Positions 1 through 13,739 of a DNA stretch of 64,000 nucleotides are shown here, in pieces. A program made the translations under genes and the position numbers. Origin of the DNA: Trileptium ribeirensis (lineage: Eukaryota > Nematoda > Enoplea > Enoplida > Thoracostomopsidae); assembly GCA_030248225.1 (NCBI GenBank), contig JASANE010029999.1, positions 1 to 64,000 of the forward strand, in the 5' to 3' direction. Under the pieces are notes generated by a model. The model ran no database searches. It saw only the letters and a list, made by a program, of their open reading frames with translations, and was not told the DNA's origin. How positions within the stretch are numbered: the stretch's first letter is position 1; every line of letters begins with the position of its first letter.

Positions 1-1216
1 TTCCACTACCGACTAGTATTTATATTATTTAAAGATTTCATGCCAAGCATCGTATAGAACCATTGCGAGTTTTATTTTTATTAGGGTGAATCTCTTGATA
101 TTGTAACTATTCCTTGAGATGTGAGCTCAAAAAATGGGGGCCACCAAAAATTGGATGGATACCATATCTTCAGTTTTACCAAACACGACGCCAAATTCTT
201 TCAAATCAAACGAAGCACCAGTTGGAGCAAGCGAATTAAAGTTTGACGCGGGGCTTTTGTGTAATATAAGATACATTTTTTATACAAAGTTTCTTTGAAA
301 AACACAGACCTAAGTTTAAAAATGCATGCAAGAGTATAGGATTTTAGTTAAAACCGGCGAACTTGAAAATATTAAACTAATTCTGCGATAAAGTCGACGT
401 TATCTCTGAAAGTGCAAATTTAGTGGTAAATGACTTTAGACACTTTAGGATAAAATTTAGCAGATATGGTTTTGGGGTTAAAATCTACTTTTCTCACAAT
501 TAGTTTAATATTTTTACCGATTTCGATAAATACTAGTTTATAATTTATTAATTTTATTCTTTTTATAAAAAAAATAGCAAATCCTGTTTATAAAATACTA
601 ATTGGTACAACAATAGAACGGGTACTTCTTACAATAATGGCAATATGGAGCTTAGACATACATAACGAAGCAGTGGTTCAGAGAGGCTACCCTCGATCCC
701 GGAAGCGCGGAAAAATTTTAAGGATCGGTTTGATTTACTTGTTAGTTCCAACTTGAGATAAGTTAACAATAGACTTTTCATAAAATTTTGAAATTCCAGG
801 AGCTTAAAATTAGAAAAAAACATTGGCACAATGGGTCGTCGACAAGGGAAACCCATGAAGTTCTTTTAGCAACTCCTGGAGGATCTCTCCCTCGGAGGGC
901 TTTACAACCCGAACGACCCACGCCTCAGCCCCCCACCCCGGCTACCCCCTCCCCGAAGCCTCGGAGCACCAGCATGTGTATTCTTTGATGACTGCTATGC
1001 GGCGTTCAACTGAGGAGAGCTGGTTAAAGTTTATGAATCTCTGCGTTTATACCTAGATAGGGATCATCAAATCCTGGTGTCAGACTAATGCTTGGAAATG
1101 GCTACCTATGTTAAACCGTCTAAATTCAGGCTAAAGTAATAATAAGTAAGCAAGTATGCCAAAATAATAATAAATCAGATTCAAAATTGTTGAAAACAAC
1201 AACAAAAAACACGCAC

Positions 1217-1588
1217 CGTTACAAGATGCTGGAGTGTATAGTAGTCGGTATCGCCAATATAGACGCGGATTGGGCACGGAGCGTGAATCCGAATCCTTGC
1301 GCTCCGCGACGTATGACTATCGGAAGGCGCAAATGCTGCTGCTGTTGCTGCTTCATCTGTTGTGCGCTGTTGCTACTGGCACGAGCTTTCCAAAAGACTT
1401 ACTATGGTGTTGTTGCGACGATTACGATGGTGTCGGCAGAGCAGCAACAACCGAATGATGTCGCAGGGCAACGCCATCAGTGGCAGCTTTCGACGGCTGA
1501 GCGGTTGTACGCGTTGGCGATGCATCGCGCGAACTAACACTACCGCCGCTCCCGGGAGACCGCCGTCGTGCACTGGCAGGCGGAGAAT
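1217..1588 (-). CDS. MAST left copy exon 11: broken first half of PDZ
   Basis: The exon is 372 nt against 368 in the right copy. Two extra bases lie near 1271-1276, inside the PDZ after GFTLRA, and two more near 1398-1420, with several substitutions around them. The [11 protein letters not shown] loop lies between the two insertions, so it is read in a shifted frame. The acceptor and donor are kept. Confidence 0.85.
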
Positions 1589-1884
1589 CTGAAAATGACA
1601 CCGATAGAAGCTTTAAAGGCCAGCCTTGATTTTAATGTAACAATAATTAAGTAATGAAGTTACGTAATTATGTAGGCTCAGCCAAAGTGAACATAGGTAC
1701 AATAATTATAGAAAATTTTTATAGTATCTAATATTACTAGGTGGGTGGAGGATCGAAATAGTTGCTGGGAAATGTATAAGCGCGTAGAGACATCCCTAAC
1801 CATCAGAAATAGCTGCGGGGAAATTTCCGAGCGGTTAGGTGAAGGTAAGGTCGTGCTGCTAGGTTAACTGAAAATCTCATACCA

Positions 1885-2640
1885 ATTCACCAATTGTTCT
1901 GTCCTCCAAGCCTTGACAACATAAGACCACTCCTCTACGCCCTGCAAGCAATAACTAACCAAACAAATGAAAACTCACTACATTTTGGAAATCAGGTTCG
2001 TGACCGTAAAACCCTCGACACCCTTTTCAATAGTAGCAATAATATAGTTAGGCTGGACTCAAAATATCAAAACCATCCGCATTCAGCGTGCTTAATAGCC
2101 TACTAGATAATCGTTGAATAGATAAAAGACGCAGCAACACGTCCAAATTAAAAAAATTGACCCTTCTGGAAAAGGGCCGACGAGTCATATTCGGGTTGAC
2201 AGTGTTCCTTAGAGCGGTCCCACAAAAAAACGTGGGTATTCGTGGTTAGTAAAGTTGTAGAACTCAACTAGCAGCTATGTAATTAAAGAAATTCTGAAAA
2301 TGATGTTCTCGTTTTATCCATTGTGTCGCGGGATAGCGACTGCTGAAAAGACTGGTATCCGCATGGCCAAACTTGGCGGAGAACCCTTAAACCCTTGTTT
2401 TTGCTATTTTGACCCTGAAGACGAGGTCGTAGCTGTTCGCGTTCAGTCTTAAAGGGCACAGCCTCATCACTTTTGCTATTAAAACTTTATCCGGACCCTT
2501 GATCCACTCGACGATAAGTTATGGATAACAGGAACAGACAAAAAGAAAATAATTCTCACGATTTACCCCTAGCGCCGTCCGTGGAAACTCCGCTCAGTTT
2601 GTCCGCGCTCCGTTTCCATTAACTATTTACTATTCACGGA
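1885..2640. repeat. Dispersed repeat family 1, copy in left intron 10
   Basis: It matches the 40500-41480 copy in order: CATTTTGGAAATC, GAGAACCCTTAAACCC, CCTGAAGACG, AAGTTATGGATAACA, then GTGGAAACTCCGCTC. It lacks the five 116-bp units found in the outside copy. Mirror: about 34040-34765. Confidence 0.7.
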
Positions 2641-2951
2641 CATCAGAATTGCTTGTGAACGATATTTTATCGCTTTTAAGTAAAAACATGTTATGTTCAC
2701 GAACAACAACTGATGAACGATAAACTACAAGAATCTTTCGTCCATGCGGTCACATTTGCATTACCCCTAGCGCCATCAGTGGAAACTCCGCTCAGTTTGT
2801 CCGCTCCGTTTCCATTAACTATTTACTATTCACGGACATCAGAATTGCTTGTGAACGATATTTTGTCACTTTTAAGTAAAAACATGTTATGTTCACGAAC
2901 AACAACTGATGAACGATAAACTACAAGAATCTTTCATCCATGGGGTCACAT
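2562..2951. repeat. Two tandem copies of a roughly 190-200 bp unit, left arm
   Basis: The segment TTACCCCTAGCGCC...GAATCTTTC(A/G)TCCATG occurs twice in a row, starting near 2562 and 2760. The copies differ by a few bases. The unit contains part of the family 1 repeat end. Confidence 0.85.
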
Positions 2952-3691
2952 TTCCATTGAATTTGTTCTCGCGGAGGGCGGAATCAAAATTCAACAATCG
3001 AATAAATGTCATGGAACTGTCAAAACTTGGCTGACTGTAAAACATTACTTCTGGGCTATGAGTGAATTGAATACCTTTGTTATTTTTGTACCATATCGAT
3101 CATGGATTCCAGATCGGGTTTTACAAAATAGGATAGTAAGTAGTCGTAGGTCAAGTTTAGTCACGCATTACTTTTGTCCGTGACTGTAAATATTACACGA
3201 TATACAAACTCACTTATCGCTATTTTTTGATTCTACACACGAGTGCAGAGTAATAACTTAAAAATCGGCGCGTCCACAAATGACAAATATCCCAAAGTTT
3301 CCAATTCGGTCAGTCCTGTGACAACTTGAGCAATAAATAAACTGCTGCTGTATTGCAAGCAGTAATGAAATAATTTCAAAATTTTGACTTGAGCAGTGTT
3401 CAATTTTGTATTGCAATGAGTAGTTAGACTCTTGGGTGACTGCAACTACTTATTTTTTAATATTGTGTACATTTTATTTTAAATAGCGACACATATATGT
3501 ATGTATATTAATTAGCCGAACATGAAATCACAAAATTTTTCACTTCTACGTGCTCAAACAAAATCCACTATTCATTACTAACAATTTTGTCCTGACTACT
3601 AATTACATATTGAATACCGCATTGTTTCAAAATGCAAACGCGGAATATTGATTGCAATAATAACATTGGGTTAAAAATACTGCCAACTAAC

Positions 3692-4470
3692 CTCGAGGAA
3701 TCACCAAGTGGAGCCCCTGCGCCGAGATCGAGCGAGCTTTCAGCGGAGCGCGTAGACTCGACGCCGAGCCGTCGCAAGCGGCTAGCGCAGCAGTAGCATC
3801 GCTAGTCGCAGCAGCAGCTGCTGCCACAGCTGCCGCTGTGGCTGGTGACAACCGTTTCTGCACCGGTTGATGCCGATGTGCCGATACCGCTGTTTGACGC
3901 TCTCGTTGATGCTGTTGATGATGGTTGGCAGCAGTAACAGGATGATCGGACATAAATTTATCCGGCGAGTCCCGTGCTGACGTGGACACAGTAGCCAACG
4001 GCGAAATCTGCTGCACCGGCACAACGGTTGCAACAACGGCACCTGTTGCCGAGAGCGTCGGAGCGACTGGCGATGCAGCCGGAACCGGTGTTGTGATAAA
4101 ATGCTGCTGCGAACCGCCAACGGCTGTTGTGTGATGTTCCACAACGACAGATACCGTTGCTTGTTGGTGTTGCTTTTGATGGCCGCCTTTGTTCTGTTGC
4201 GCCGGTGAAAACGAGCGCTGTTGTGCTTGCTGTTGCTCTCCTAGTCGTTTTGGTGAGGCGTCAATAATAACTCTTGACGTTGAGTCTTTTTCATCGACCG
4301 GCGACAAATCTTTTACAACTGTTGTAGTCGTCACGGGAACCTCCGATTCCGTAGGTGCTGAACAAACCGATATCGATCTCGTTGAATCTGAAACGTTTTC
4401 CTCCTTCATAGGCGCGATGGATGCTGCTTTTTTATTGTCTTCTTCAAGATCATGATGATGTATCGATACT
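3692..4470 (-). CDS. MAST left copy exon 10: long low-complexity linker
   Basis: The 779-nt exon is open throughout and encodes the same residues as the right copy. The overlapping frames also translate identically, so the DNA looks unchanged over the whole exon. This stands out against the divergence of exons 8 and 11. Confidence 0.85.
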
Positions 4471-5789
4471 CTGAAACATAACAATACCATACCCGCAAGG
4501 TTTTAGTCTAAAATACTAGCAAACATAAATTTTGTTCCACTGTCCGGTAGTAAAGAAGCCTACTACAAACTGACATACCTGCTGTAGCTATCACTGCCTT
4601 ACTCTTTCACTTACAAAAGCACAACTAGTTTTTTTTACTATTCTCAAGGTTTTAGACCTTAGTTTAAAGCTTTCAGCCGCGTTACAAAATTGACCTTTCT
4701 AAGGACACTTAACAGAATGCTTTAAAACAAAACTACCATATCCGGAACATCTCAAAATTAATTATATTGTAATAGTCCGTTACGCCTTTCTTATGGATTA
4801 CCAACAGATTATATTAAAAAAGTCTATGGATTACTCATTTCGGTAACCTTCTTAAATTCGTTTGAATTACCCGCGAATCCGTTCAGAAGTAATTTATATC
4901 TAGTATAGCCTTATTCAATGATTACCAACTACAACTTACACTGCTGCAAGTCCTTTGTATCGCTACATGTAGCGGAAATGATGTTGCCTTTTACCGATTG
5001 AACGTCCTTTTTGACGTCGGGTCAGAAGTTAAAAATAAGGTCGCTAGCTGTTGGTGATCCATTACGGTATAATCTTCGGTGTATTGCGTGTTACTAGATC
5101 ACAATATTGGTAGCAATTACTCGCGCATAAAGACAAAACTGGGGTTAATGTGGTTAATATACGCTTACAACTATTCAGTAGACGCTGCATTCCTTCAACG
5201 ATCCAGAAGCATAATGATACATAAAGCAAAATGTTAAAGGCAATGTGATGCCTGTTTTAGGCACACTGAAACCCTTTTGGAAATCTTTTTTTATTCACCT
5301 CCAGTGACGAAAAACACAGAAACTTTGAAAATTCAAATAATTTAAATAAAAATAGTTATTATTCCACCTACTGCAAGACTCAGTAGATGCACAACACAAA
5401 CACCATGTCTTTTATGGTATTCCATTACAGCGAGAACTTACCATTCAGCCCTTTATTACAAACTAAACTCAACAAATGCCGAAATTTTACAGCTATTTTT
5501 CGTGCCTAGATCGAACATATTTACAACGTCGCAGAGAGATAATGAAAGAGAGGAATATTGGATCCGGAAATAGCAATGGCCGCACGCCTAAAACGAAACC
5601 GGAACTAGGGCTTATAAATCCATAGTCAAAATTTAACAAATAGCTCGCTACCAAGAAATCAACCCCATGATTCCATTGCATAGGTGGTATTAACCTTTAA
5701 CGTAAAACTGGTGTACAAGATTTATTATTTACACTGTATTCGCAGTGATAACAGCTGAAGTTTATTTAAGCCTGCAGCAATGTAAACTA

Positions 5790-6728
5790 GTAATTCTATC
5801 GAGATTGCATAAAAGGTAGTGAAGCCTAAGTACATCTACACCTTTGCGTGCGCAGCCCATTATCTCTCGATAGCATTATGCTATATGTGGATATCACACG
5901 ATACCGCACAACTCAGAACAAAACTAACACCAGCAACAAGTCCCCTGCCCAAAACCCCCAAGTATAAGCTATCAGCCTCCCAGGATTAACAGTAAAATTA
6001 GGAATTTTAGGTCGATCAACCATGGCGGCGCCATACCCCCGCAACCATCGAACCATCAATCGCAAGCAAAATCAGCACCACCTCTTTGCCACAACAAAAA
6101 TAAGATTGCTTCCGTGAAGGTTACTAAAATGGGGTGAAAACCACTCACTTTGACCTCTGACCCGAACCATGGAACGTCATACCCCGTACCCATGAAACCA
6201 TGGGTCACAGAGCAAAACCGGCACTGGCAATGAGTTTCCCCGCCATGCCGAAAACACCACAGGTAAAACTTATCAGCCGCCCATGATGTCAGAACAAATT
6301 TTCAAATGTTGGGCCGAGGAACCATTGGGGCGCCATACCCCCGTACCTCAAACCCCATGAATCCATAAACAGAGCCTTAATCAAAAAACAAAAAAGAGTC
6401 ATAGGCATTTATCATTTTACTATGAAATAAAACCATCCAGAGAAAAAATTCGAAAGCTAAGATAAAAATAACCTTGCTTCCGTGAAGGGTGCTAAAATGG
6501 GGTCAAAACCCCACATTTTGACCCCTGACCCCGGAACCAAACCCCAAATCAAAAAACGCCCGGAGATGTTCGCAATAAATCGACTAAGCCGGTTCGAATG
6601 AGCCCAAGATCATGCAAATCGGTTCCGGCGTTCTCGAGTTATGGCCGATCACACATACACACACAGACGGAATTTGTAAGATTTTACCACTGCAACACAC
6701 AATCTCTACTACGTTTCACTACGTTCTG
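5790..6728. repeat. Dispersed repeat family 2, left arm (intron 9)
   Basis: This is the mirror of 29920-30868. It holds repeated blocks around CTTCCGTGAAGGGTGCTAAAATGGGGT and GGGGGTATGGCGCC-type sequence, and TATCTCGATAGCAT near one end. Confidence 0.75.
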
Positions 6729-7204
6729 AATACTCACAATTCCTGATGTCATTGTGGTGTCATGTTCAAGTTCGAATGTCCGCCCTAAGCTACTTCTGAG
6801 CAATCCATACTCTATTAATAAATTCATGTCGCATTGAATAGCCCGTAAAGCCATCACTTGAAGTACGTGAAATCTTATCGCAGACAATGGAACAAAATCC
6901 ATAGTATAGCAAATATCATTTTTTTTATAAAAAGGTGTCATTTTTATCATAAAGGTGTGGAAGTGTGTTTAAAACGTTCTTTGTTCCCAAACATACAACT
7001 ACAAGAAATCCGAAGCCATCCTGCCCAATTATGTGGAGTGAAAATGTTGGCTGTAAACAGCCGCGGCGATGCCGATTGCTAACTAACTTTTCGGCCCATG
7101 CGAGGTCTGGAGTGGTAAATGGAAACACAGTCGTGATGGTCCTCGTAATCGGTCATTTTCGCACGTACGATACGCAAAGGAATGATGTATGCTACCGCCG
7201 AGAG

Positions 7205-7278
7205 ATGGATTAATGAGTCACTCGAACAAACGACGCTACGGTCGATAGTCCAACGCGCTAACGATTGAGCCACTGGGC
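7205..7278 (-). repeat. tRNA-like (SINE-type) sequence in intron 9, left arm
   Basis: On the minus strand it reads GCCCAGTGGCTCAATCGTTA, then GCGCGTTGGACTATCG, and later GTTTGTTCGAGTGACTC. The first part resembles an A box and D arm, the last a B box. The anticodon arm does not pair well and the 3' acceptor strand is missing, so it is a tRNA-derived relic rather than a working tRNA. Confidence 0.45.
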
Positions 7279-7473
7279 TTCAACTAATTTTGTGCCAAGG
7301 ATAATCCCGGAAATGCAGTGCACACCAAAAATGACTGTCGCTTTTCGAACCAGCAAAGTAACGAAAGAGAATTGGTTATTTCTGGCCTGTATTCTAATGC
7401 TTTGTAACAAGTTATTTATAGCATAAAATTTCAGCAACATTATTGTTTCAAATGACCCATGCGTTTAACTTAC

Positions 7474-7608
7474 GTCGGAAGCGGCACGGTATGCGTACGT
7501 CTCCATTTGACTTTATCATCAGGGCTGCTTGACGCAACAACTGGCTCACTCTGTTGTCGTTCGGCGTGTTGTTGTTGCTGCTTTTGTACGACGCCGCCGT
7601 CAGATTTA
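7474..7608 (-). CDS. MAST left copy exon 9: Gln-rich linker
   Basis: The 135-nt exon has the same coding frame as the right copy ([19 protein letters not shown]), ending at the donor GAC|GTAAGT. Confidence 0.75.
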
Positions 7609-8283
7609 CTACAAAAGTAAGTTGTTACAAAAATTGAACAACCATAAATAAAAAACTGCTACATACAACATAATTGTTAGAAAATTCATCATTGCAGAGC
7701 AAACTTAAGTTACCACTGGGAGATAGTAATTGGTCACAGATAAGCTTGCAATTCTTTGGGTGACTAAGATTAAAATTTAAACACTTTAAATTCTTGCAGT
7801 TAAAAACTGTTCTCCAAATATTCGAACGAACAGTTCAACTAAACGGTAAGACCCAAAATAACCTATCATCGTCCAGTATACAACGTTGGTAACAAATCAA
7901 CCAGGATTAATAGTGGTCCTGAATTGGCTATTCGAGGATGTCTCAAAATATTTTGATTAAGGGAAACCCTGCCGATAGGTTGGTTAGACCATGCAGAGAT
8001 TTAGGGTTAGGCTTTAAATATACACTTAGAGTTATAATAAATTCTAGTCATATATAGAAAAATTGTGTTTATGGAAAAAGCTACCGTTCTAAAAACTAAG
8101 ATTCCGAGCGTATATTCAGAGTGAGACCTAGAGTTGAAGATATAATATAAGTCGCGTAAAAAAATCAGCCGTTCACTAGTGTAGGTTACCATCTGAAAAC
8201 CCAAGACTTAGATTTTGATATTTCTAGAACAGAATATTTAATAATAATAATAATAAAGCAAATTAACCTTTTTATACATATAC

Positions 8284-8514
8284 CTACTGTTGTGTGTCCG
8301 CCGTCAGTCACCATCACTAGTTCTGAATCCGAACGTTGGGTTTGTGGAGCTCTTGCACAGCTTGAAATTGGACAACTCGCCGGGTCAGCAATCGTCGGCA
8401 TACTGCTACCACAACCACCGTCCTCGACACTGCTGCTCGTATTCTCTTTCGAGACTGAACTCGACATACTCAGTCCGCTCAATGTACTGTAACGAGAATC
8501 GCTACAATACGCGG
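8284..8514 (-). CDS. MAST left copy exon 8: frameshifted linker
   Basis: The exon is 231 nt against 230 in the right copy. Near 8503-8510 the left copy has two extra bases, and near 8288-8295 it lacks one. The first change throws PRRSDSRYS out of frame almost at the exon start, so most of the linker is misread unless this is a sequence error. Confidence 0.75.
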
Positions 8515-9224
8515 CTGAAAAAATACAGTAACATAATTTCTGTTTCAGAAAACCATACTGAAGCGAATCACTACAATAACCAATAGCAAAATAGTGTCTT
8601 GCCTTTCATTTAAAATACGAATGCTGAAAGCAATAAATTCGTTACATCCCCAGTCACGAACAGAAATTAAAAACGTTTAATAAACGACCGTTGAGGCGTT
8701 CGTTTCTGTTCGATGTTCGCTCACAAACAAATGCGACAACGTTTTTATGTACAGTACTCGCCTGAAATGGGTGTCACCTTTCGAACGAACGAGCATAGAA
8801 CAGAAATCGAACAAAATTTATTTATTCTCGAACAACACTCGATCACGTATCGAACAAAATTCGAACACATTTTGAAGCTATCAAACGAAATTCGAGGAAT
8901 ACATCGAATACAGCACTCATTTCTGGCAACAGTATACGTTTGTTCGCGAGCATTGTTTGATATCACTGACATTGACATTATTCAAAAGTATTATTATGAA
9001 GCAATATATCGACAATTTTAGTCTGGTACAAGAAAGTACGAGCTAATTATTAATGCACACAATCGTAGAAATTAGTATACCTTAGCGTACCAGACAGACT
9101 CGTCATCTCAATCAACGTGTCCATTATGTAACACATATACATCATAACTTTACTATGTTTGAGAACTTGGGGGCAAACTGGGCCAACTATTGTTTTAGCT
9201 CTGGGGCTTGTTTCAGATAGGGGT

Positions 9225-9420
9225 AAACTAAAGAATCCTCTATCTGGCGTACATGATTATAAGCACTTTTCGAACTAGAGTACACGCCAGAAATGACTGC
9301 TGCTTTTCCACACAATAGTGAGCGAGCAGCGGGAGTTGCACAACGAACCGAGAGCGAATATCGAAAGCAAAAAGAAGCGGTCATTTCTGCCGACTGCGCA
9401 ACGATTATAGCGCCTAAACG
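9225..9420. repeat. Hairpin-forming intronic repeat (left intron 7)
   Basis: GCCAGAAATGACTGCTGCTTTT at about 9288 faces AAAAAGAAGCGGTCATTTCTGCC at about 9368, an imperfect inverted repeat. A related sequence lies at 7316-7390 (AAAATGACTGTCGCTTTTCG ... GGTTATTTCTGGCC). Both are mirrored in the right arm (about 27225-27420 and 29250-29325). It looks like a small non-autonomous element. Confidence 0.5.
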
Positions 9421-9494
9421 ATAATATTCAAATGCCACGATTTTACTTAAAACATTAAGCGAAACCGGAAAGCCCCGCTCACTGAAGGACTAAC

Positions 9495-9679
9495 CTCTCC
9501 GAAGCTCGAATGTCTGGGCGATGACGACGGAAACGACGCAAAAATTTCGCTTTTACTTCGCGTTGCTGCTTCACTTTCCGGCAATTGTCCGCTACCGGTC
9601 CCGCTGCTTCCAGTCTCCGTTCCTCCACCGGCAGCCGTGGCTTCAGTTGACGAGTGTAACTGATAGCGATCGACGCGGG
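9495..9679 (-). CDS. MAST left copy exon 7: post-kinase linker
   Basis: The exon has 185 nt and the same residues as the right copy, beginning TRVDRYQ. The alternative donor 12 nt further (end 9483) is also conserved. Confidence 0.8.
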
Positions 9680-10589
9680 CTGTAAAATTAAAAAATCGAA
9701 TATCAGTATGGAATTCACAGAATAATTAAGTTTTTGTTGACCTCATCATTACTGGGGCAGGGAGTGGCAGAAATCCGACCGAAATCACTAAAACCCTCAC
9801 GTTCGCATTCACGTCATTACTGAAATTTTTTCATGTTCAATTTTGATTCAGAATTTCCATAACACGCAACAATAAAAATAGGGGTCTCAAGTATTTAATA
9901 TAATAGTAAAATACCGCTCCTGCCGAGAATGCATACACGCAGCAAGGAGCATGTCAAAAGCATTTGCAACTTAAATCCCATAGTCCAAAATTTCTCACGA
10001 GAATGAACTTGGTGCAACAAACAAAAATCCCATCATATCTTTTTCGGCCCATGAAAAGGTCAGACGATAATAGCGCCGGTTTTAATGATAAAATTTAGCT
10101 TAACGTTTTGGCACTACTTTAAAAGAAACGATTTGCTAGCTAATATTTAAGCTGAAAACATCTATTTTCATGCCGACAAACTATTTCTTATCAATTTTTC
10201 ACCGTCGAATGCTCTTATGTACCCAAACTATGACAATAAATGCATTGCGAACCGAGAAATTTATAAAAAATTATCCTGGTGTAATGAAAATTGCAGTTCC
10301 TCCGAAAATCGTTTTCTGGCTGCGGTTAACGCAAAAAGATAAAGGCTGAACACAGACAAACGTGCGCGAACGCAAATTCCATTCGTACGTTACAGGGCAC
10401 ATGTTCACGTTCACAAAAATGCGAATAACACTGGCAAAAATGTGAACACGAATTTCCGCGCGGATCAATTCGTGATTTTGACAAAAGAAAAAGCTTGGTG
10501 TACGTAATTAAAGTGGATTCACGCATTATTTTTGACATTTATGAAAATAATCATGGCGTTTCCAGGTCGTAAATCGCCAACTAACTTAC

Positions 10590-10817
10590 TATCAAAATAG
10601 CTTGTATCTTCATCGTTTTCCAGCTGCGGTATAAATTCAGCGATCTCTCGGAGCAATGTGTTCCAATTGAGGCCGGCGAAAAACGGATGGACTTTCAGTT
10701 CGACGGCGTCGGCGTGCGAGCCCAGGCGATGAAGTGGATTTTGGTTCAGCAACGCCAGAATCAAATTTTGGGCTTCGGCCGACGGCCCGTACGGCTCTTC
10801 CGGCCATTCGACCTCGT
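10590..10817 (-). CDS. MAST left copy exon 6: end of kinase domain and AGC tail
   Basis: The 228-nt exon encodes the same residues as the right copy, ending [16 protein letters not shown]. The donor and acceptor are also the same. Confidence 0.92.
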
Positions 10818-11564
10818 CTATAAAAAATGAACAAAGTTAAACAATAAATCATTGTATTACTGAACTTTTGAAATGGGGAGATCATGCGGTAATCCCTATT
10901 TTTCGGACTATAACAACTACCAATGATCTACCGACCTTCGCCACCTTTAAACGAGACCGCATAAATAAATTTTGGGGGTGACAAAGCAAAACGCACTGCC
11001 TACAGAGCTTGTCCATCTAGAGAATGTCGTGTAATGTACATTATATCAGTTAAGAGGAGCTCAACAGGTAAAGAGTTGTATTCAGTAAACAGGTAAGTGT
11101 TGTATTTAGTACAAAAAAATTATAAAATATGGTACAATTTAGAGCAGAAGCATAAAGTTTTGTGACAACGTGCCCCGCCGCGGCTGGTTGGTCAAATATT
11201 AATAGCCGTCCTAGACTGTTATAGATTCCGATTGTGCTATTAAACCACTGTGCGCGAAAAGTTTTGAAACGACCACGCGACCACAGCAAAACCAACTGAG
11301 CTGGAGAAATTGGGCTGGATCTAGTGGATGGTTGAACAATCCACGTCTTGTTCCAGTGAGTACGATATATGGAACAACTACTGGTTTTGCTGCTATTACG
11401 CTTACACAGCATGCCAAATCAGGGATTGAACCAATTTGGGAGACATAACAACCGACTACTTACTACACAGCAATGTCATACAGCAGCGACTCAAGCTTGG
11501 GCCATCATGGTCGCGGGTGTAGAAAGTTGTAGCAGTTTCGGCAAATACTTTATTAACGACTTAC

Positions 11565-11675
11565 TCGATACGATATGAGCAAACAATTCATCTGGAGTAT
11601 TGCCGAAAAACGGCGGACATCCAACAAGGAACTCGTAAAGGATAACTCCGAGCGACCACCAGTCTACCGGTTTAC
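11565..11675 (-). CDS. MAST left copy exon 5: kinase helix F to G
   Basis: The 111-nt exon is in frame. It encodes [18 protein letters not shown] and then [18 protein letters not shown]. The right copy has one extra C. This reading agrees with the family consensus DWW...LYEFLVG.PPF. Confidence 0.92.
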
Positions 11676-12198
11676 CTGAAGCGACAACAAAACATATAAG
11701 TTATTGCTATTAGTAGACCATGAAATTTTAAACTGAAGGGCGGATAAAAAATTTCCCTGAAATTATCTGGGTGATACATTGAACTCACAAATTGAAAGTT
11801 TTGTGGGTGCTGCAAAATTTCATGCTTCCAGTAATTTTCTGGTGCTTATCTTAAGTTATTATAATCTTATCTTATCTTATTCCTAATACAATAATAATAA
11901 TTATCTAGCTATTTGAAAATTTGTGGGTGGTAATAAATTGCATTTCTCCTGGCTCAATCAATACCAAGTAACTTGAATTTTCATGGGACAAAAATTACCC
12001 CTTTAGTTTAAGCAGATTATTATTATAAGAGGACCTGTCAGTATTATTATAATAATAACAGTCACATGAACATAAATAAGTACCCAAACTGTTACGAAAC
12101 ACAACAAGTGTCCAACCAATTAATAATTCAAATATTGAAACCAATATCTCTTCTTAAAAATGACAAAAAACTATTTCTAGCGAATGCTGTACACTCAC

Positions 12199-12386
12199 CA
12201 TAACCCTGTCGTAAAATCACTTCCGGAGCAATATATTCCGGGGTTCCGTAAACTTGTTTATCCTTAAATTGTCGAACCGATGCTTCGCCAATCGATTCGT
12301 ACATCAAATTGGTCCGGTTCATTAGTCCAATTTTCGACAGCCCGAAATCGGTCAATTTGATATGGCCCATTGCAGTGATGAGAAGA
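12199..12386 (-). CDS. MAST left copy exon 4: intact activation segment with DFG
   Basis: The 188-nt exon is in frame. It encodes [19 protein letters not shown] and continues to [17 protein letters not shown]. The catalytic aspartate (GAT, complement of 12347-12349) is present, whereas the right copy reads CAT. IGLMNRT is a match to my memory of nematode KIN-4. Confidence 0.92.
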
Positions 12387-12414
12387 CTAAAAATTTATTA
12401 TAAACTAGTAAACT

Positions 12415-13320
12415 AGCAAGCGAAGGTGAAACGGAGCAAGCGTGGTTTCCTTTTTAAGTTATTTTGTTTAATCATCTGTAACAGGCTCTGTTTGATGAAT
12501 CCTGAACCAACAGAATATCCTAAAACCTCGTCGACCCTAAACCCACCGAAAACAAATGACAACGCATCAAACATTTGTGCTGGTCTATAGATAATCAAAC
12601 CACGTATTCCGCCTATGAGAAAACCTATATAAACAATTCTTGGTGACCTGTATGCAATGCGTAGCCAAACAAACTGAAGAAAGACTATATTCTGGAAATC
12701 GGAATCATTGACCCTAAACCCATTGAAAACCCATAAAAAGTCCTAAATATGCACCGTGGAAACTAGATAACGAAATTCTTGTATTCAGATTAAAAAAATA
12801 CCTATATATAGACCATTCTTGAATCCCAGTACGCAACATATAATCAGGCAAAAAGTGAAAACGCACTACATTTTTGAAATCGGGATCGTTGACCAATAAT
12901 ACCCTTGAAACTCCAAGAAAAGGAATAATATAGTCAAGTGGGACTCTAGATAGCAATACCATCGTATCAAGTGTGCTTGATAACCTGACAGACACTCATT
13001 GTAAGGTAAAAACAAACAATAACACGGCGAAATCTGAAAAATTGCTATTTCTCGCATAGAGTCGATGAACCATATTCGAGCCCACATAGGCCCATGGAGT
13101 GGTCAAACAAAAAATCGTAGACTCGACAAGCTGCTTCTTTTAGTGGAATACATTTTTCTATGAAGCCTGTGTCGCAAGATATGGGCTGTGAAAGACTGGT
13201 ACCCGTACGCCAGATTTGGCAAAGAACCCTTAAAACCGTTCTTTGCCATTTTGACCTTGAAGATGTGGTTCCGCAAAACTTTAATCGATAAACTACTTTG
13301 TTACGACCGACTGCGCCACA
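12415..13320. repeat. Dispersed repeat family 1, copy in left intron 3
   Basis: The sequence contains repeated GAATCCTGAACC / CATTGACCCTAAACCCATTG / AGACCATTCTTG segments, which are diverged tandem units of about 140-150 bp, and ends with GGCAAAGAACCCTTAAAACC. The same order is seen at 39985-41510. Mirror copy: 23330-24225. Confidence 0.7.
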
Positions 13321-13739
13321 GTTCCAGTTTCCGAATATAGAAGTGTCTTAATAGAAACTATTCACCATTGCAACCATGACTACTTACAGTTACACTCAGA
13401 ATTAAGTGCTTATAAAATCGAAGCAGACGAAATGGAACGAAAACGCAATGATTCGTTAAATTGAAAGCAAACTAACATTTTTTACAAAATATTTTTTATT
13501 TCGACACAATCGAAATTCGTTAAATTAAACGCAAACTAACATGTTTTAGTAAATTTTTATTTTTATTTTGACGCAATCGAAATTCATTTAAACGATCGAA
13601 ACGCAAACGATCGAAATGGAAAGAAGTTTCGGTCGTTTTTTGAGCACTTAATTCTGATTGTAACTGTATCTCACCGAAAATGGTGAGAATATAAATTCAC
13701 ACTCGAAAACCACACATGACGACGTTAGCTAACACAAAT

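Noticed and set aside
3782..4144. 120-codon open frame inside exon 10 (also 32524-32886)
   Set aside because: It is an out-of-frame shadow of the CAG/CAA-rich linker exon.
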